A DNA stretch of 64,000 bases from Diphasiastrum complanatum (taxonomy: Eukaryota > Streptophyta > Lycopodiopsida > Lycopodiales > Lycopodiaceae), in NCBI GenBank assembly GCA_029204225.1, contig MU831891.1, positions 34,197 through 98,196 on the forward strand. Reading direction: 5' to 3'. The notes beneath the pieces were generated by a model. The model did no database searches. It saw nothing but the letters and a program-made list of their open reading frames with translations, and was not told the DNA's origin. This document shows, one piece after another, positions 1-10,391 of the stretch (positions are counted from its first letter, which is position 1; the number at the start of each line of letters is the position of its first letter). A program made the position numbers and the translations under genes.

Positions 1-668
1 TATTGAATCACTTTAGTTTTGTTTGCTTGTTTGTCGGTAATAGGAGTTGCTTGCATTATTGGGCACCTTGAGTTCCGAGGATTGAATAAGCTTCAACTTT
101 ACCCTCTCACAGGTTGCCTTCCAAGATCAATTTCGTAAAGGTCAACTTAAATAAAAGCCATCATCCTGTCAGGGCATGTTCTGCTTCTGCTGCTTCTTAG
201 TCAAAATCCTCTGCTGCCGTCTTTGACCTCCCTGAGAATATTTTTTTGCATGTTTTCCTTGTATTGAGCACCAAGAATGCTTGTTGCTTTTATTGTTTCT
301 ATCAATATTTCTAGTTTCTTCATTATTCCTTGCACCCTATGAGCAGTGTTGGTACATGCAACTTAGTTGTGGGCATTGTACCAGCAAGAAATGTTGATAG
401 GCGATTTTTTTCTTATTGGGTATGTTTACATGTCCTAAGTACTTTCAGGAACTCATGAAGAGAAAATCAAATGCAAAGATTTGGGAGGAATTATTCAAAT
501 AATAGAGTAATCATGATACAAGATTTGTAAAAACTCTCATAAATATCAATATATTTCTCATTTTTTGAGAATGTACATGTGCGTCCTGTATTTTACAATG
601 GATGCTTTTGCCCATAATTATTCCCAGGGCATTACATCAAAAATGTATATCTCTATTTAATCTATTAT
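1..668. other. No recognised gene
   Basis: AT-rich sequence lying downstream of the Ulp1-like gene on the minus strand. Short open frames occur but none carries a motif I recognise. It may be the 3' flank of the element at 669-2503. Confidence 0.4.
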
Positions 669-1848
669 TTACAGCTCAAAGTAATATGGATTATCTCCAG
701 CCTGCACTAGTGTCAGTTGTGGACTTGATTGCCCTCTCGTTTCCGCAGCTGGACTGGGTCTTCCATGAGATAATAAGTTCACCAACATTTCTTGACGAAA
801 CTCATATATCTCATTCATTGTAAATGCTCGACATTTATACTGCAAATCCAAAATAGTCGAGTCAATCGACTTATCAGAAATGAAATCCAAAATAATCGAA
901 AGTAACTTAGTTAGGCCATTAACTAGTCTATTTACCTCTCGTATATCTGGAGCCTCGGATTGCATGATGTACCACTCTAAGAAGTTCTGTATATTGCAGA
1001 TGGAGAACCATCCACAGCTGTGTCCATCATCTTGTTGAGCTGACTTCAATCACAAAAGGTATAATAGGTTAGTTGTGCACTCTGAAAAAAACAAATCAAA
1101 TTACTTATCAAATACTTGATGAGAAATACTTACTGTTGCATCAACAATCTCCAAGTGGCTATTTACAGTGGCCCCATCCAGCCTTGGCAAAAATTGCATA
1201 ATTTTGTTGTACATGATGTCCATTTCGGCATGGGTGGAGCTCAAGGAATTAATCTTTAAACAGATGGGATTAATGATCCCATCTGAATCTTCCCTAAGGG
1301 AGATTACATGCATACTCCAATGCTTACTACAAACAAGAGATAATTAGTTAGACTGAAGGAATTACAATACCTAAAACAAAATGTTACTTGAATATATTCT
1401 ATGTAATCACTTACTTTTGGCAGTATGAAACATTGAAGACTTTGGTCTCCGAAGTTGTATGGACAAGATACTTCGTCGCCTGAGTTGGACTATGAAGGCT
1501 GTGTGCAAAATAGGACATCACAACCCCAATGTCTTTACTATTATCGCATTTACATCTATTTACAAAATACATCAAACCGGCCTCCACAACTGGATCTGAT
1601 ATATCTGATGTCTTATCTTTCAGGGCATCACAAAATTCTTTATTTATGTGATTTACATAATTAATTGAACTTAGACAAAAAGAAAATTGACCTCCTAACT
1701 TATCTATTTCTTTGGCAACATACTCATCAAAAACTATATATCTCTCGGAATCCAAAAATGAATCTTTCGGATCAACATGAAATCTTACACAAAGAACTTT
1801 ATAAAAATCACCTATTAAACTCTTATGTAGATCCGATATTATTTTACC
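669..1848 (-). pseudogene. Ulp1/C48-family cysteine protease-like protein
   Basis: Three coding blocks are joined by good splice signals on the minus strand: about 1848-1415, 1326-1134 and 1043-669, with donors GTAAGT at 1414 and 1133 and acceptors TAG and AAG at 1327 and 1044. The first block has an FDEYV region. The second begins KHWSMHVISL, the expected catalytic-His block, followed by CLKINSL where the family has the Asp-containing LDSL. The third begins with SAQQDDGHSCGWF, matching the oxyanion Gln and catalytic Cys block of Ulp1 peptidases. His, Gln and Cys are therefore present and the usual Asp reads Asn. Ulp1 domains act on SUMO-type conjugates and are common passengers of plant DNA transposons. 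Upstream, a Pro/Ser-rich linker (about 2000-1850) connects to the H3-like module with one-base frame shifts near 2010 and 1849, so the two were probably one gene. A small intron at 1853-1787 is an alternative explanation for the second shift. Confidence 0.7.
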
Positions 1849-2061
1849 TTACAATAGAGGTCATATCCTCATCATTGTGGGATGGAATGGAGGGAATGGA
1901 GGAGGAACTACTTGAATAGTCAGGGGTGGTGGGAGGAGAAGAACGCTGGGTAGACTGGAGTGATGGTCCAACCACAGGACGAGAGATAGGAGGGGGGGAT
2001 GGTGACTGAGTACTACCCTTTGTCTAGCAGGCCTGGTGGGCTTGGTTTGCTTTTTCCTTCT

Positions 2062-2503
2062 TCATTCAGGAACATGCCCTCTCTCTGTAGGTGGTGGCCT
2101 ACAGGTGAAGCCACTCTTAAAAACCTGATCGTATGTACTCCTCAGCCTCATGACAAGATGCATGTCCTGAGGCATGAGCGTAACTCTCTTGGCATGCACA
2201 GTGCAAAGAATAGAGTTCTCATAGAATTTAACCTGAAAGTCCTCATAGGCAGTATGGAGGGCTTCCAAGGCTGTTATGTTCCAGTGAACATCATGTGAGA
2301 GTGACCTTGTCACTAACCTCACAGACCTGTAGAAAGGAGCATGGAGAATCAGGAGATTCGTTGTCCTCTATAGTCTCCTGATATCCCTTAGCCATGGTCT
2401 TCTCGGACGACCTGCTCTCCTACCAGTGCCCACTGCCCTTCCTATAGGAGGACGAGGAGGCAGCGCAAAATAGTAAGACGGGTGTCTGCTTGGTACGAGC
2501 CAT
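2062..2503 (-). pseudogene. Histone H3-like domain (degenerate)
   Basis: The minus-strand ATG at 2503-2501 opens with MARTKQT, the canonical histone H3 N-terminus including Lys4. The frame then shifts by one base near codon 8. In the shifted frame an H3-like core follows: a WLRDIRRL segment (compare VALREIRKY in H3), a stop codon, then TTNLLILHAPF (compare STELLIRKLPF), and an almost full alpha2-L2-alpha3 segment containing ALEALHTAYED, LCTVHAKRVTLMPQD and LVMRLR. In canonical H3 the last parts read LCAIHAKRVTIMPKD and LARRIR. The HAKRVT loop, the Cys and the MPxD motif are kept, while loop 1 is about three residues shorter and the rest of the tail is lost. The frame continues past the histone end into a Pro-rich stretch and stops at 2062. 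What is seen is clear H3 homology. That it is a decayed or very divergent copy is inference. It lies directly upstream of, and on the same strand as, the Ulp1-like exons. Confidence 0.85.
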
Positions 2504-2770
2504 TTCAAGCTATGGTATCGCTATGACGCGCCCAACAGATAGAACAATGGGTATCGGTGACAGGAGGCGCGTGATGGCGATATAGGAGATGGTGTATCGC
2601 TACAACGCGCGGAGAGAAAAGTGCTATGAGAATATGAGTGATTGGGCACATGGTAGCGATATGCGGATAGCGACAACAAAAACTAGGAGGAGAGGAGCGC
2701 TAGGGAACCAAGAAATCAGAAATTAAAAAATGAGTCAAAAACGTTCTTTTATACCTGTTGAATGTCGTAA
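2504..2770 (-). promoter_or_regulatory. Probable leader/promoter of the H3-like gene
   Basis: About 270 bases upstream of the H3-like ATG. On the minus strand the motif AGCGATA or a close variant recurs several times (plus-strand TATCGCT near 2516 and 2594, and related matches near 2654 and 2675). No TATA box could be assigned with confidence. Confidence 0.3.
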
Positions 2771-2776
2771 TCATTG

Positions 2777-3020
2777 TCACACGTGTGATGCGACATGTAC
2801 CTTTTACCGCACGTGTGGTGACACATGTCAACGTATGGATCACACACACGTCAGGGCATAACTGGTCCGTACAATCGTATGGCTAGCTTGCACGTGCGAG
2901 GATATGTGTTATGATCTGGTCCACACACGTGTCATGGGATAACTAGTCCGTACAATCGTATGGTTGGCTTGCATGTGCAAGGAAACATGTCATGATCTAG
3001 TCCATACACGTGTCATGTAA
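2777..3020. repeat. 81-bp tandem repeat with CACGTG-type palindromes
   Basis: Two adjacent copies of about 81 bp (about 2841-2921 and 2922-3002) and the start of a third share the words CCGTACAATCGTATGG and ACACGTGTCATG. The offset between matching words at 2861 and 2942 is 81 bases. Just before them is the perfect palindrome TCACACGTGTGA (2777-2788), then GCACGTGTGG. These are G-box-like cores. The block lies 270-520 bp upstream of the H3-like start on the minus strand, a promoter-like position. Confidence 0.7.
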
Positions 3021-4365
3021 TGATTTGGCCATCGTTTTCCACACGTGTGGCTATTTTGACCGCACGCTTCCAAAACATGGGTACGGTTCAGATCCTCTGA
3101 AAGAAAAGAAAAATTTAAGGCATAGAGTGAATGAAATGAGCGGCAACTATGCCAATGTTGTACTTTCAGTTCTTCTCTAAGTTCTACTATGGCAGTCTCC
3201 CATCTAGTAAAAATACTAAAATCTAGCAAGATCAGACCAATTAGATGATTACAATTCTGTAAACTGGTTTGCATGTGTTAGAAAAAGAGTTGTATGTCAT
3301 GAATTTTCACTTTATTGTGATGAAAAAACTGGAAAATAGTCAAAAATCATCATTTTTGCTTGTTTTTTCATAAAGTTGGATAGTAGGTGGCTGTAAAACA
3401 CCATGTAGAGCTTGTAAAGAGGTGGATCAAAGTCTTTTGAATCTTTCCTTGAATTTAGAACCAAGAATTCCAGCAATTGAACTTGTAGGAAGTCAAAAAA
3501 GTTCAAAAAATGACTATTTTTGGTGATTTTTGGGGGATGGATCTCTCCAAATCCATAAGGAGATCATTCTGAAATTATTTACAACATGATTAGCATTTCT
3601 TTTTACCTTTCTATCAAGCTATCAGACCTGTAAAATGATGGCCGCTGGCTTATGCATAATCTCCATCAAGTTTTAAGCTATTTTGACTTCTACAAATTAA
3701 AAATCTTTGTTCTCAGCCTATACTGCATCTTAGGATCTACATGAATGCTTCATGGAAGTCTAATTGATTGTTTAAGACTGTTCGTAGCATCAATTTTGGG
3801 CTAGGATGGGTATTTGCACGTTTTTGCATGATTTTGTCTTGTGGAAATGCGCCCCTACTATAGATTTTATGACACTCTAATCTCGCACACGTGAAGCCTA
3901 GGTGGTAGGCTGATGTGACAAGCATCTTGTTCACCTAATCTTCCTCTGTACTGAGCTTTACAACACCCAATTTGGTGTCTTGTAGCCAAAGTTATGATCA
4001 TCTGAAGTTTGGCAGTTTTAATTAGAATATATATAAGAATGTCGTTTTCCGAATTAAGTTTCGCATATCAAGTCTAGCAAACCGACCTGCTCCAAAATCA
4101 AAGCACACTATATCACTACCACACGCCCAACAAACGTCTCTACAGTACCACTGCTCTCTTGGCACGTAATTTCGATATTCGAAATTCTGTAGCCTGTATA
4201 TCACCATTATGCTCCGTGGACTACATCCTTTAGTTCCCCTTGCTAATTGGCGCCTCATAATGATATGGCTTCCTCGTCTACCAGTTCAATCTATGATAGA
4301 GCGTTTAGTTCTTTCCTTGTTGATGTTGGGGTCAGGCTCATTTTTTGTCCTATTTCGATTTTCAG
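3021..4365. other. No recognised gene
   Basis: Sequence between the H3/Ulp1 block and the plus-strand acidic gene. CACACGTGTGG recurs near 3040. Short open frames on the minus strand show no motif I recognise. Confidence 0.4.
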
Positions 4366-5788
4366 TTTGACATAGAGAGATTTGTCATTGAGCACAGGGA
4401 AGTTTTTCCCAAACTGTAAAAGGATTTTTATGACTGCTTGCAACAGGGTACCCTTTTGATGGACGGCCTAAGATTTGTGCATTTCACAGATTTGAGTCAT
4501 GCTCAGCCTAGTGCCAAGCAAAGGCATGATCGTAAGTTTACCAAACTTATCTATCTGTTTAAACGTGTCATACCCTGTGAGGGACACAATCGTGTATGTC
4601 GCTTCGTTCAGGAGGGTATGGCCTTTGTGTTTTTCATATCTGCTCTTATCCCTGACGAGGCAAAATCTTCTTAGTCATCCATGATTGGTTTGCCTACCCC
4701 TACCACTCTTGTAGCTTCGGAGGTTTCTACTACTGATGAGGTTCTAGGAGATGTAGAGGAGGCCAGACAAGCACAACAATATGATCCTGCCAAGGCTCGT
4801 TCTTTTTCTATCTCTCCCTTATCTATCGTAAGTGAGATTGACTAGAGCAGAACTCTAATGGACATCCCTATGTACCATATGGACGATATTCCATTCTAAT
4901 CCATTAGCGATATCGGAGACGGAATGGATCTTAGAGAAGATGAGATATGATCTCTTATGTCAAGAATGATTTCTGAATTTAATGATTTTATTGACTTTGA
5001 TGATGACGACCTCATAGATGGCATCGACTATGAGGACCAAGAAGAATGGGCAAGTGGCACAGATGCCCTTCAAAGGATGCTATATGAGAGCAAGACATAT
5101 GAGGCTAATATGTCGAGTGAGGAGGAGTTTTTGGCTTTTCAAAAAAAGTATCCGCCAGCTCACATATATACTATTCCAACTGACCAGCAATCGACCATTA
5201 TTGTTGGTCACAATTTAGAAGCTGCTGGTGTGATCCAAGCTGACAAGGAGAATTTTGTAAGTACATTGTCTCACAAAAATCATTTACTATTTAATGTGTA
5301 ACTGATGATTGATCTGCTAGTTTGACTAACACTTGATTATGTGTTGTAGGAAATCGTTGAAGTTGATGCCTTTGCTAGCAAGCATGGAGGATTGAGAGAG
5401 AGACAAGGCAGGAGACAGAAGGATGTCTCATTGGCTCATTACTTGAGATAGTTTGTAAATAATGAAATTTGTATTTTTCATGAAAGGTTTTTTGTGAATG
5501 CGGGAACCTTAATCATGGCCATTAAGGCCCTACCTTTTTTGCCCAGGGGCATAAATATCCAAAAAATACATATAAAATCATTTTTTTGTCAAAAGAGATG
5601 TTGCTCTTAAAGTGTTCAATTACGTGCCAGAAAATGTTCCTATGAGATCATATGCTCTGGCAACTCTATCAGGATATATAGATCTGAGAAAAAGGACATC
5701 CACTCGATTTTTAGATCCGTATGATAGGAAAAAGTTCCTTCATGACCACACAACAAAAATTGTCCTTAGAGACAATGCAAAAAAATGA
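4366..5788 (+). pseudogene. Unknown acidic protein, multi-exon, decayed
   Basis: A single frame runs from a plausible acceptor (TTTTCAG before 4366) to 5256, broken by about five in-frame stops, for example near 4417, 4672, 4842, 4897 and 4947. It contains a hydrophobic segment ending ALIPDE, a middle region rich in Thr, Ser and Val, and an acidic run with DFDDDDLIDGIDYED near 4990. A good donor (GTAAGT at 5257) and acceptor (TTGTAG ending 5349) join it in phase to 5350-5451, ending QKDVSLAHYLR and a stop. A further open block at 5597-5788 (VALKVFNYVPENVP to a TGA) may be another exon or a second reading of the same element. I do not recognise the family. Its position between two minus-strand blocks suggests it belongs to the same composite element, which is inference. 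Confidence 0.45.
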
Positions 5789-6228
5789 TTGTACTCTTTT
5801 CCATTTAATGTATGTTAAATTTGAGAATTTTTTATCACACGCGTTTGATCTTTATTGAATGCCATCAATCTAGTTTTGGCTTATAAATTTACATACTTTT
5901 TTGAATCTTTGATATTCAGTTGATCTTGTTGTGTATCGAACTTGAGTCTGTCTATAAAACCATTGGAATAGCTGAATGATGTAACTATTTTTTGAGGATG
6001 TTCCACCATGTTGTGTATTTTGCTGAAATGCTGCTCTTGCCTGCCAATGTGATTTCTCCATTCTTTGTGAGGACCATATACTCAAACTGCCATACTTTTT
6101 TGCAAAAAATGATACATGATGCCTTAGTATGTGCTACAATATCAAAGATTTATGCATTGGTTAGAAACATATGCATTTAGAATCTATCAAGCAAGTTATA
6201 CTAAAACTATAAAATTGTAAGACATTGT
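5789..6228. other. No recognised gene
   Basis: AT-rich spacer between the acidic gene and the transposase-like gene, which converge on it from opposite strands. Short open frames only. Confidence 0.4.
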
Positions 6229-7294
6229 TCAAATGTATCCTACCATGTAGTGGGTGATGTGATCTGAGCCCCAAGCCACCTGAACTGCATCTACAAACTC
6301 TATTGTTGTTTTCTCCAGTAGGAGTGCATCTGAATATGAAATTGTGTCTTTTCTAAGCACTTCAACCATATTATCGAGCTTTTTCCAAACTTCAACCTTC
6401 TTTGCCCTTGTTGTTCCTTTATCTTCAAAGTCTTGTGTTGCAGAAATAACATCTTTCCAAACCGAGTCTTGGATCTTAGATGACTGTTTAGAATGATTTG
6501 ATAAAAATCGACGAGCTTTGACTCCTCCTATGCTAGGTTTACTGGGTACATTTCCTGTTTTTTCCGAAAGATTTTCATCTTTTTGTATTTTAGCATGTCC
6601 TTTATGAAGGCCCACTTTTGACAACACTTCCTCTAATCGAGCTATTGCTTGTTTTGATGCTAACTCTGGCTTAGTATTCCATGCAAACAACATATGAGAG
6701 TATATTAATTTCTCTATGATCCTCACCTCTCCATGAAGTGTGCAAATATGAACATTCTGTAAAGGAATTGGTAATACTGGTTTCCAGTTGGGATCTTCAA
6801 TATCTCTTGAAACTCTTGTGCTCCTTGAAATGTCACTTGATGATTTCATACAATATAGACATGGATGTTTCGAATTTGCTCCATGAGATACATTGAACAG
6901 ACATTTCAATGACTTCAAGTCTCCAACTAAATGCCATTCCACAAAAAATTCACCTCAGTCAGGAACATTAAGTACTTTGTCGTTCATATGATCCTTTATG
7001 GTATCTGGATAACTTGTTCTGCTAAAAATCCAGGAAAGAACATCGTGATCCTCTTTGATAACCTGTCCAACATATGGAATCACAAGTTTTTATATATTCA
7101 AAACATTTACCAAAAGAAATTGCACATGAATAACACCATATGTTGTTTTCTGATTGCACACTGAAGTTGAGATCCCTTGAGTTTGTTGCATTGTTCAATG
7201 TTCCATTCATGAGAGTAATACTTACTCTTTCCAACTTTTGTCCTTTTATAACTTTCGATTCATCTAGCTTGACCTCCAGAATAAGTTTGCTCAT
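6229..7294 (-). pseudogene. Transposase-like protein of unknown family
   Basis: On the minus strand an N-terminal block (7294 to about 7140) with [19 protein letters not shown] shifts frame into a block reading IPYVGQVIKEDHDVLSW. After a further stop this continues as the long open frame 6942-6229. That frame has VEWHLVGDLKSLKCLF followed by HGANSKHPCLYCM, a GDLK...PCxxC arrangement seen in several large transposase-like proteins, and then a Lys/Ser-rich and helical C-terminus. Frameshifts and the stop show it is decayed. The first residue of the long block is GTG in the DNA, so it is an internal segment rather than a true start. The upstream side is cut by the gypsy sequence starting at about 7366. 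I infer a DNA-transposon protein from the motif style. The superfamily is not identified. Confidence 0.45.
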
Positions 7295-7365
7295 ACTAAC
7301 ACTTGTAATATTATAGAATTTTTAATTACATTAAAAGTAAAAAAATTGAACAAGGAAACCGTTAA

Positions 7366-8589
7366 GAATAGATATCCACTACAACAGATGGATGACCTAA
7401 TAGATTATCTTGGTGGTGCTGGGTACTTTACCAAGATAGATCTAAGGTCCGGATTAAACATGCATTAAGGCAGAAGATATATCAAAAATTGGGTTTTGAA
7501 CTCACTTTGGTCACTACGAATTTTTAGTGTTGCCTTTTGGTTTGACCAATGCACAGACAACTTTCCAATAGATGATGAACGATTTGTTCAGGCCATATTT
7601 GGTAAGATTCGTAGTGGTATTCTTAGATGATATCTTAGTGTTCAGTAAGACTTTGGCGGAACATAAATAGCATCTTAGGATTGTTTGGGACATCCTAAGA
7701 AGGGAAAAGCTCTAGGCCAAAGAGTCTATGTGTGACTTTTTTTGCAAAGGAATTGTCTTACTTGGGGCATAAGATTTCCAAACGAGGGGTGGAGATCGAG
7801 GCCGATCGTATCCAGAGGGTTATTGAGTGGTCTATTCTCACCACAGTTCAGGAAATCAAGGCTTTCTTGGGGTTTGTAGGATTTTTCCATCGGCATATTT
7901 TCCAATTTGCTCGATTGGCATTTTCCCTTACCCAGGCCTTGAAAGGCTATAAGAAGCTAAGCCGGATGGCTAAGAGTCCACTAGTGGTGTGGACGGAGGA
8001 TATGAACAATTGTCTTGAGTTGCTTAAAAAAAGTGTCACTTCGGCACAAATAATAATCATTGGCGATTCTAATAAGGCTTTTGTGATTAGGACTGATGCC
8101 AGTGATTATGCTATTGGAGCTATTTTGATGCATGATGGATATCCTATTGCTTTTGAAAGCAAGAAACTCAATCCTGCTCAGTCTAGGTATTGTACTTATG
8201 AGAAGGAACTGTTTGCAACTGTTAATTCCTTGAAAATTTGACGACATTATTTGTATGGAGCCAGATTTGAAATTTTGACAGATCATCAAACTCTTCGATA
8301 TTTCTGTGATGCTACAGATCTAAAGGGGAGGCAAGCTAGATGGGTTGAGTTGATGCAAATCTTTGACTTTTCTATATGTTATAGTAAAGGAAGTCAAAAT
8401 ACTCTAGCGGATGCTTTGAGTAGGTTACCGGTTATTAATCAGTTGTGCTTTACTGTTATAGATCCGAGGTTGTTTCAATCTCTTCAAGGACTATATGAGT
8501 TCGATCTTTTTTTTGGAAAGTATTGGCAACAAGTACTTTCGGGGGTCGATTCAGATTTTGCAAGATTTTTCAAATCGGGGGAAGACTGA
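7366..8589 (+). pseudogene. Gypsy RT and RNase H remnant
   Basis: The RT part (7366-7731) shows [23 protein letters not shown] and [11 protein letters not shown], the active-site box with the second and third Asp, across two frames with stops. From 7732 an open block gives LSYLGHKIS, the IKAFLGFVGFF thumb box and the RNase H box FVIRTDASDYAIGAIL. A stop at 8241 interrupts LKI and RHYLYG, and the next block has ILTDHQTLRYF and NTLADALSRLP. The RNase H catalytic Asp context (TDAS) is retained. Homologous to Ty3/gypsy pol. Confidence 0.9.
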
Positions 8590-8639
8590 AACGGATTTTC
8601 TTATTCGAAACAGGATTTTGTTTCGGTGTGTCTACCAAA

Positions 8640-9929
8640 AAATGACACTATAAGTGGCCAAATCTTGCATGAGTGTCATGATAGTCCATGCGCATGACAT
8701 CCGAGTATACAAAAACACCTGAATTAGTTCGAAGGCAATTTTGGTGGCCTAAGATGAAAAGTCAGGTAGAGGCCTATGTACTTAAATGTACTAAGTGCCA
8801 GATAAATAAAGCAGAGAGACTAAAAGCCAGTGGCCCATTACATCCTTAGATATTCCTACCAGAAAGTGGGAAAGTATATCTATGGATTTTGTGGTCAAGC
8901 TTCCACGTACAGGGAAGGGCCACGATTCAGTTTGGGTCACTGTTGACAGCCTTACAAAGTTTGCTCAATTTATCCCAACAAAAACTACTGTTAAAGCTTC
9001 AGAACTAGCTCAACTATTTTTTGAGAAGCTTTTTTGACTATACGAGCTACCTTGCAATATTGTCAATGACCGTGATCCAAAATTCACTGGGAATTTTTGG
9101 CAAGCAGTATTTGAAAAGCTGGAAACAACTTTAAGTATGGGTTCTACAGATCATCCAGAATCAGACGGTCAAACATAAAGGACCAATCAGACGATGGAGG
9201 ATATGCTTCGAGCATATGTAGGCCATCGACAGTCTGCTGATTGAAAACAATATCTTCCACTGGTCAAATTTGTATATAATAGTGCAAAACATTCAGCGAC
9301 CGGATTCAGTCCCTTCATGCTTATGCATGGTTTTCAACCTCGATCACCAATTAGTGTTGACATGAAAAACCTACGGGTGCAAGTCGCAGCTGATTTCCTT
9401 GCGGATATGCAAAAAATGTTACAACTGGCTAAAGATAGCATAAGAAGTGCCCAGGATAGGGCAACGCACTATGCCGATCTATCTCGAAGGCACAAGGTAT
9501 TCATGGTCAACGACTGGGTATTTTTGCGAGTCCCTAGTCACTCTAGGGGCTTGAAAACTGGTAAGTGTGCAAAGTTGGTGCCTAGGTATTGCGGTCCTTT
9601 TAAGGTTATCCAAGTGATAAACAAGGTCGCATACAAACTAGACCTTCCAGCTAATGTTGGAATTCATCATGTTTTTCACGTTAGTAAGTTAAAACCCTCG
9701 TTAGGGGTTGGGGAGACCCTGCTCTATGTGGAAGATCTAGTGGAACTTCTTCATGATGAGTCTGCGAGTGGACCACCTGAACCTGAGACGATTGTTAATA
9801 GCCGGCCGACAGAGGACTCTACGGAGTAGAGTGCTTCAAGAATTTTAGGTAGGTGGAAGGGCAAATCAGAAGAGGAGGATACCTAAGAAAAGGAGGCTGA
9901 TCTCCAGAAGAAATTTAAGTTTAGGGAGA
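8640..9929 (+). pseudogene. Gypsy integrase with GPF module and chromodomain remnant
   Basis: After a degraded zinc-binding segment, the catalytic core reads SISMDFVVKLP, then VNDRDPKFTGNFW and STDHPESDGQT, with stops at about 9037 and 9176. From 9317 an open block carries [21 protein letters not shown] and [10 protein letters not shown], the GPY/F-type C-terminal module. Past the stop at 9827 the same frame gives RWKGKSEEEDT, a stop, then EKEADLQKKFKF, which matches a plant chromovirus chromodomain (RWKG, EEDTWE) with the Trp codon replaced by a stop. Confidence 0.85.
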
Positions 9930-9981
9930 AGGAATGTTACATACCTATGTAACTAGCAGTACTTCAGTGACCCCTATAAGT

Positions 9982-10241
9982 CCATTTAGTGTTGGGGGCT
10001 AAATGGCAAGTTACCCTTACGATTAAGGGTATGTTCCCTTATTGGATAAGGGCAGGTAAGTGATTGTACCTTGGTCGGAGGTATGGAGTCAATGACCCAT
10101 TGGATAATGGGTACCCTTAGGATTAAGGGTAGGTACCTTAGATTAAGGTACTAGTGTCCTTGGATAAGGGCAGGTAGGTGTTTATGCCTTAGATGGAGGT
10201 ATGGAACCTAGAGAGGTATTAGAAAGTCATTGGATGACTTT
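9982..10241. repeat. Array of eight short hairpins inside the LTR
   Basis: Successive inverted repeats, arms and loop shown: CCATTTAG..CTAAATGG (9982-10006), ACCCTTA-CGAT-TAAGGGT (10013-10030), CCCTTA-TTGGA-TAAGGG (10036-10052), ACCCAT-TGGATA-ATGGGT (10095-10112), ACCCTTA-GGAT-TAAGGGT (10113-10130), TACCTTA-GAT-TAAGGTA (10134-10150), CCTT-GGAT-AAGG (10158-10169), AAAGTCA-TTGGA-TGACTTT (10223-10241). Loops mostly contain GGAT or GAT. Part of the array is also a diverged tandem duplication of about 119 bp, with TTGGATAAGGGCAGGTA at about 10042 and 10161. Confidence 0.85.
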
Positions 10242-10320
10242 TTTTCTAAACCTTGGGCCTCAACCTTGAACCATATCACTTTATTGGTCTTGGACCAAAG
10301 TATACTTGCACAACTTGGGC

Positions 10321-10361
10321 AATGGGTCCTATTAGGAGGGCACCCTCCTAAAGGGTCCATT
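10321..10361. other. Imperfect hairpin in the LTR
   Basis: TTAGGAGGG and CCCTCCTAA are perfect inner arms around CA. Outer AATGGG.. and ..CCATT extend it imperfectly. Confidence 0.7.
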
Positions 10362-10391
10362 GAGTTTCAAGTTTCACAAGAATAGCAATCA

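Noticed and set aside
7366-8589. Endogenous pararetrovirus origin for the RT/RNase H block
   Set aside because: It is followed by integrase, a chromodomain remnant, a polypurine tract and an LTR, which fit a gypsy chromovirus; no movement or coat protein motif seen.
9982-10241. CRISPR-like array
   Set aside because: Units are palindromes of differing sequence without constant repeats and spacers, in a plant retrotransposon LTR.
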